Source: Pelagihabitans sp947500445 (lineage in GTDB: Bacteria > Bacteroidota > Bacteroidia > Flavobacteriales > Flavobacteriaceae). Taken from it: DNA of 64,000 nucleotides. Where the stretch lies: assembly GCF_050589625.1 (NCBI RefSeq), contig NZ_JBNGOP010000004.1, positions 1 through 64,000 on the forward strand. Reading direction: 5' to 3'. Position 1 is the stretch's first letter, and each line of letters begins with the position of its first letter. The notes under the pieces are model-generated. The model had not been told where the DNA came from, searched no databases, and saw nothing but the letters and a program-made list of their open reading frames with translations. This document shows positions 60,843 through 64,000 of the stretch, piece by piece. A program made the translations under genes and the position numbers.

Positions 60843-62192
60843 ATGAAAATTATAATTGCTGGAGCAGGTGAAGTCGGCTTTCATTTGGCAAAACTACTCT
60901 CCTATGAATCTCAGGATATTACGTTGATCGACACGGACAAGACCGGGTTGGCCTATGCCGATAGTCATTTGGACATTCGGGTATTGCGCGGCGACGCCAC
61001 CTCTATATCGGTGTTAAAGGATGCCAGGGTAGCCAGTTCCGAACTGGTTATCGGGGTCACTTCCTCCGAAACCACCAATATTACCCTTTGCATGTTGGCC
61101 AAACAGCTCGGATGCCAGCGAACCATTGCGCGTATCTCCAACACGGAATTCGTGGACAACAAAGAGTTGGTGAAATTTCACGAATTGGGGATCGATGAAC
61201 TGATCTCTCCCGAGGAGCTTGCCGCTACGGAAATTCAAATGTTGTTGAACAAGTCGGCCTTTAACGATACCTATGAGTTTGAGGACGGTACCTTGATCAT
61301 GGTCGGGGTTTCTTTGCCCAAGACCGCTCCGTTCGTAGGTAAAATGGTGAAAGAAGCGGCTACTATTTTTCCAGAGCTGCATTTCATGCCCATTGCGTTG
61401 CAGCGTACCGGAACACAGTTTACGGTAATCCCTAGGGGCGATACCGTTTTTAAGGAAGGAGACCAAGTGTACTTTATAACGGTAAAAGAGGGTGTGGATG
61501 AACTCTACAAACTTACCGGAAAAAAGAAACAGGATATTAAAAATGTGATGATTTTGGGGGGGAGCCAAGTCGGTTTTAAGGCCGCCCGCGACCTCTGCGC
61601 CAAAAAATTCAACGTAAAACTCATTGAACAGGATAAGGAAAAGGCCTTTGACCTTGCCGACGATCTTCCGAACGCCCTGGTCATTAATGGCGATGGTAGA
61701 AACGTTGAACTTTTGGAAGAGGAAAGTCTCGAATCCATGGATGCCTTTATCGCCGTTACCGGAAACTCGGAGACCAACATCATGTCCTGTTTGGTGGCAA
61801 AGTCGAAACACATTAAAAAAACCATCGCATTGGTCGAGAACATGGATTATTTTCAGCTCTCCCAATCCATAGGGATCGATACGTTGATCAATAAAAAGCT
61901 ATTGGCGGCCAATAACATTTTTCGTCACATCAGAAGGGGCGAAGTAGTTGCTTTGATGCGTTTGAACAACCTTAACGCCGAAATATTGGAATTTGTGGTG
62001 AAATCCGATTCCAGGGTTACCGGCAATATTATACGGGAGCTCGATTTTCCGAAATCGGCCACTATCGGGGGCGTGGTACGGGAAGGTAAAGGGTACATAC
62101 CGCTGGGAGGTTTTGAAATTCGGGAGGGCGATAGGGTAGTGGTCTGCTGCTTGCCCGAGGTAATACCGGTTATCGAACGATTGTTTTTATAG
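60843..62192 (+). CDS. trkA: Trk potassium uptake regulatory subunit TrkA
   Basis: A 449-aa peripheral protein with two tandem RCK units, each with a Rossmann NAD-binding half (first IIAGAGEVGFHLAKLLS, second VMILGGSQVGFKAARDL) and a TrkA-C half (about 145-225 and 370-449). It gates the TrkH channel in response to NAD(H) or nucleotides. The start at 60843 fits the first Rossmann strand; the frame is open to 60774. trkH starts on the base after its stop. Confidence 0.95.
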   Translation: MKIIIAGAGEVGFHLAKLLSYESQDITLIDTDKTGLAYADSHLDIRVLRGDATSISVLKDARVASSELVIGVTSSETTNITLCMLAKQLGCQRTIARISNTEFVDNKELVKFHELGIDELISPEELAATEIQMLLNKSAFNDTYEFEDGTLIMVGVSLPKTAPFVGKMVKEAATIFPELHFMPIALQRTGTQFTVIPRGDTVFKEGDQVYFITVKEGVDELYKLTGKKKQDIKNVMILGGSQVGFKAARDLCAKKFNVKLIEQDKEKAFDLADDLPNALVINGDGRNVELLEEESLESMDAFIAVTGNSETNIMSCLVAKSKHIKKTIALVENMDYFQLSQSIGIDTLINKKLLAANNIFRHIRRGEVVALMRLNNLNAEILEFVVKSDSRVTGNIIRELDFPKSATIGGVVREGKGYIPLGGFEIREGDRVVVCCLPEVIPVIERLFL

Positions 62193-63683
62193 ATGGGGCT
62201 CAATACTAGGATCATATTACACATCATGGGGCTGTTGTTGCTCTGTAATGGAGGCTTTATGCTTATTGCGGCCTTGGTTAGTGGCCTGTATCGCGACGGT
62301 GCTACCTTGGGCATAACCGTTGCCGCGATCACGACCTTGTTCGTTGGGGTGTCCGCCATGTATTTTACCAGGGGGCATAAAAAAGAGGTAAAACGAAAAG
62401 AGGGGTATCTCATCGTAACCTTTGGTTGGGTTATCATGTCCGTATCGGGAATGCTTCCCTATGTTTTTTCTGGAGCGGTACCCGGTATTACCAATGCTTT
62501 TTTTGAGACTATTTCGGGATATACCACCACGGGGGCCTCCATTTTGGACGACATTGAGGCGCTTCCTGAAGGATTATTGCTTTGGCGAAGCCTAACCCAT
62601 TGGATCGGGGGCATGGGTATCATCGTTTTGGCAATTGCCATTTTGCCCTTGTTGGGTATCGGGGGCATGCAACTGTTCGCCGCAGAGGCGCCCGGTCCGA
62701 ATACCGATAAACTCCACCCAAGGATTACCGATACCGCTAAGCGGTTATGGCTCATTTATTTTGGATATACCGTTGCGGAAACCCTGTTGCTGAAGCTTGC
62801 CGGGATGACGTTTTTTGATGCGGTCAACCATTCTTTGGCTACCCTATCTACCGGTGGATTTTCTACCAAAAATGCTAGTGTCGCCTATTGGAACGATCAA
62901 CCGCTCATTCAGTACATCATTATCCTTTTTATGTTTTTGGCGGGGAGTAATTTTGTGTTGAGTTACTTTGCTTTTAAAGGAAAGGTGCAAAAAATAATCC
63001 AGGACGAGGAGTTTCGTTTCTATGCGATATTCATTTTCGGTTTTGCCATTTTGGCCGCTTTTGTGGTGTTTTTTAAAGCGAACGTGCCCGTTACGGAATA
63101 CCACCCCATGGTTTTCGGGGAAGCGGAGAGCGCTTTTCGCCATTCGTTGTTCCAGGTAATCGCAGTGATTACTACGACGGGTTTTGTTACCGCGGATTTT
63201 ACGAGCTGGACACCCTTTTTGACCGTTTTCTTTTTCGGGTTGATGTTTCTTGGCGGTTCCGCAGGATCCACCTCGGGCGGTATGAAAGTAATGCGCCATC
63301 TGTTGATCATAAAAAACGGTCTTTTGGAGTTCAAGCGAACACTTCACATGAATGCCGTTATTCCGGTTCGGTACAACAATAAAACCGTTAAAGAACATAT
63401 CGTTTACAACATTATCGGCTTTTTTGTACTATACATGTTGTTATTCATTATCGGTTCTTTGGTGCTTGGCGCGCTAGGTCTCGATTTTGTTTCGGCCATA
63501 GGGGGTGCCGCCTCGTCATTGGGGAACGTAGGTCCTGCTTTTGGAAGTTTAAATCCTTTGAGCAACTTTAACGGATTACCGGATCTTGGTAAATGGTGGT
63601 GTTGTTTTTTAATGTTGGCGGGCCGTCTGGAACTGTTTACGGTACTGATTATCCTTACACCCTATTTTTGGAAACGCGTATAG
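62193..63683 (+). CDS. trkH: Trk potassium channel subunit TrkH
   Basis: A 496-aa membrane protein of the TrkH/KtrB family with about ten helices and four pore loops. Selectivity-filter-like segments are visible: SGYTTTGASIL, STGGFSTKNAS, TTTGFVTADF and ASSLGNVGPAFG. A TrkA-binding C-terminus is present. It follows trkA without a gap. Confidence 0.95.
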   Translation: MGLNTRIILHIMGLLLLCNGGFMLIAALVSGLYRDGATLGITVAAITTLFVGVSAMYFTRGHKKEVKRKEGYLIVTFGWVIMSVSGMLPYVFSGAVPGITNAFFETISGYTTTGASILDDIEALPEGLLLWRSLTHWIGGMGIIVLAIAILPLLGIGGMQLFAAEAPGPNTDKLHPRITDTAKRLWLIYFGYTVAETLLLKLAGMTFFDAVNHSLATLSTGGFSTKNASVAYWNDQPLIQYIIILFMFLAGSNFVLSYFAFKGKVQKIIQDEEFRFYAIFIFGFAILAAFVVFFKANVPVTEYHPMVFGEAESAFRHSLFQVIAVITTTGFVTADFTSWTPFLTVFFFGLMFLGGSAGSTSGGMKVMRHLLIIKNGLLEFKRTLHMNAVIPVRYNNKTVKEHIVYNIIGFFVLYMLLFIIGSLVLGALGLDFVSAIGGAASSLGNVGPAFGSLNPLSNFNGLPDLGKWWCCFLMLAGRLELFTVLIILTPYFWKRV

Positions 63684-63706
63684 CCGAAAACAAGTCAAGC
63701 TTTGGG

Positions 63707-63943
63707 TTATCCTTCATGGAGCGCATCAAATTCCTTCCTTTTGGCCTGAAACCAGGTTTGCATTCCTTCCGGTGACTGCATGATGTGCTTTATGTCGTTC
63801 ATCGCCTTCAAATGATCGGCGTCTTCCTTTTCGAACATTTCCATACCGTGCTTTTTACTGAGTTCTGCCATTTCTTCGAACGTTTCCGCTTGAAACGCCA
63901 TGTCGCAAGCCCCTCCCAATTGTTTGCACGTCATTGTTTTCAT
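63707..63943 (-). CDS. DUF1059-family small protein
   Basis: A 78-aa protein beginning MKTMTCKQLGGACDMAFQAETFEEMAELSKKHGMEMFEK, the DUF1059 signature, with C6 and C13 as the conserved cysteine pair. The function is unknown. It is convergent with trkH; its upstream region reaches the window end. Confidence 0.85.
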   Translation of the reverse strand: MKTMTCKQLGGACDMAFQAETFEEMAELSKKHGMEMFEKEDADHLKAMNDIKHIMQSPEGMQTWFQAKRKEFDALHEG

Positions 63944-64000
63944 GTCACTGGTTTTGTTGGCCGAACGGTTCGATTAGAAAGGACCGTAACCCAATCACTC

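Noticed and set aside
61014..61865. Long antisense ORF across trkA
   Set aside because: Shadow of trkA with no recognisable motif.
1..64000. tRNA, rRNA, tmRNA or CRISPR arrays
   Set aside because: I scanned for T-loop motifs, conserved RNA cores and regularly spaced repeats and found none. A covariance-model search would be needed to exclude small RNAs.

Overview
The window comes from a Bacteroidota chromosome, most likely a marine Flavobacteriaceae member. The evidence is -7 boxes of the TAnnTTTG type upstream of several genes, a short primary sigma factor, T9SS assembly proteins (PorT-like and PorG-like), a folK-deoxynucleoside kinase fusion, an AccD without its zinc ribbon, and a nadK-porG-uppS-bamA-ompH-ompH cluster. 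I could not fix the genus. I found no tRNA, rRNA, complete insertion sequence or CRISPR array.

Layout. (1) 1-1.4 kb: the last 77 bases of a group II intron, then three small cassette-like units (a toxin-antitoxin pair, a membrane protein, a DUF4177-like protein), bounded by four copies of an 18-bp direct repeat. This resembles the end of an integron-type array, but no integrase is in view and I cannot fold a canonical attC. (2) 1.4-12.9 kb: a membrane-tethered LuxR-type regulator with an outer-membrane beta-barrel receptor, then mostly housekeeping genes (SPOUT methyltransferase, FolK/dNK fusion, SppA, queuosine precursor transporter, AsmA). (3) 12.9-17.4 kb: an accessory island, the most interesting part. 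A T6SS tube protein (TssD/Hcp) carries a C-terminal Ig-like extension. It is followed, with overlapping start and stop codons, by a candidate lysozyme-like effector and by secreted proteins that look like immunity proteins; a third paralogue lies downstream. No T6SS structural genes are in the window, so this would be an orphan payload module served by a system encoded elsewhere.

(4) 17.5-30.2 kb: hydrolases, DUF2797, a GH3-family protein, a regulator-like membrane domain without a DNA-binding domain, the tig-clpP-clpX proteostasis cluster, a GDSL lipoprotein and pdxJ. (5) 30.5-37.8 kb: an envelope cluster (CBS-ACT protein, nadK, porG-like, uppS, bamA, two ompH). (6) 37.9-43.6 kb: small lipoproteins and a two-component system whose kinase and regulator genes are separated by 777 bp of repeat-rich DNA. 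(7) 44-51.2 kb: YpdA/Rpe, TrmL, RpoD, Pnp, RpsO. (8) 51.4-64 kb: lipoproteins, AccD/FbaA, TamL, TrmH, PorT/UbiE and the TrkA/TrkH potassium system.

Two repeat observations cut across this layout. A 97-bp sequence ending in the first codons of the third immunity-like gene (16.7 kb) recurs with only two mismatches, in opposite orientation, in front of an unrelated lipoprotein gene at 53.0 kb. A family of short palindromes (ATACCATTT...AAATGGTAT) and two small inverted-repeat elements (4839-5023, 45764-45924) are scattered between genes. All functional calls rest on reading the translated sequences; no database search was run.
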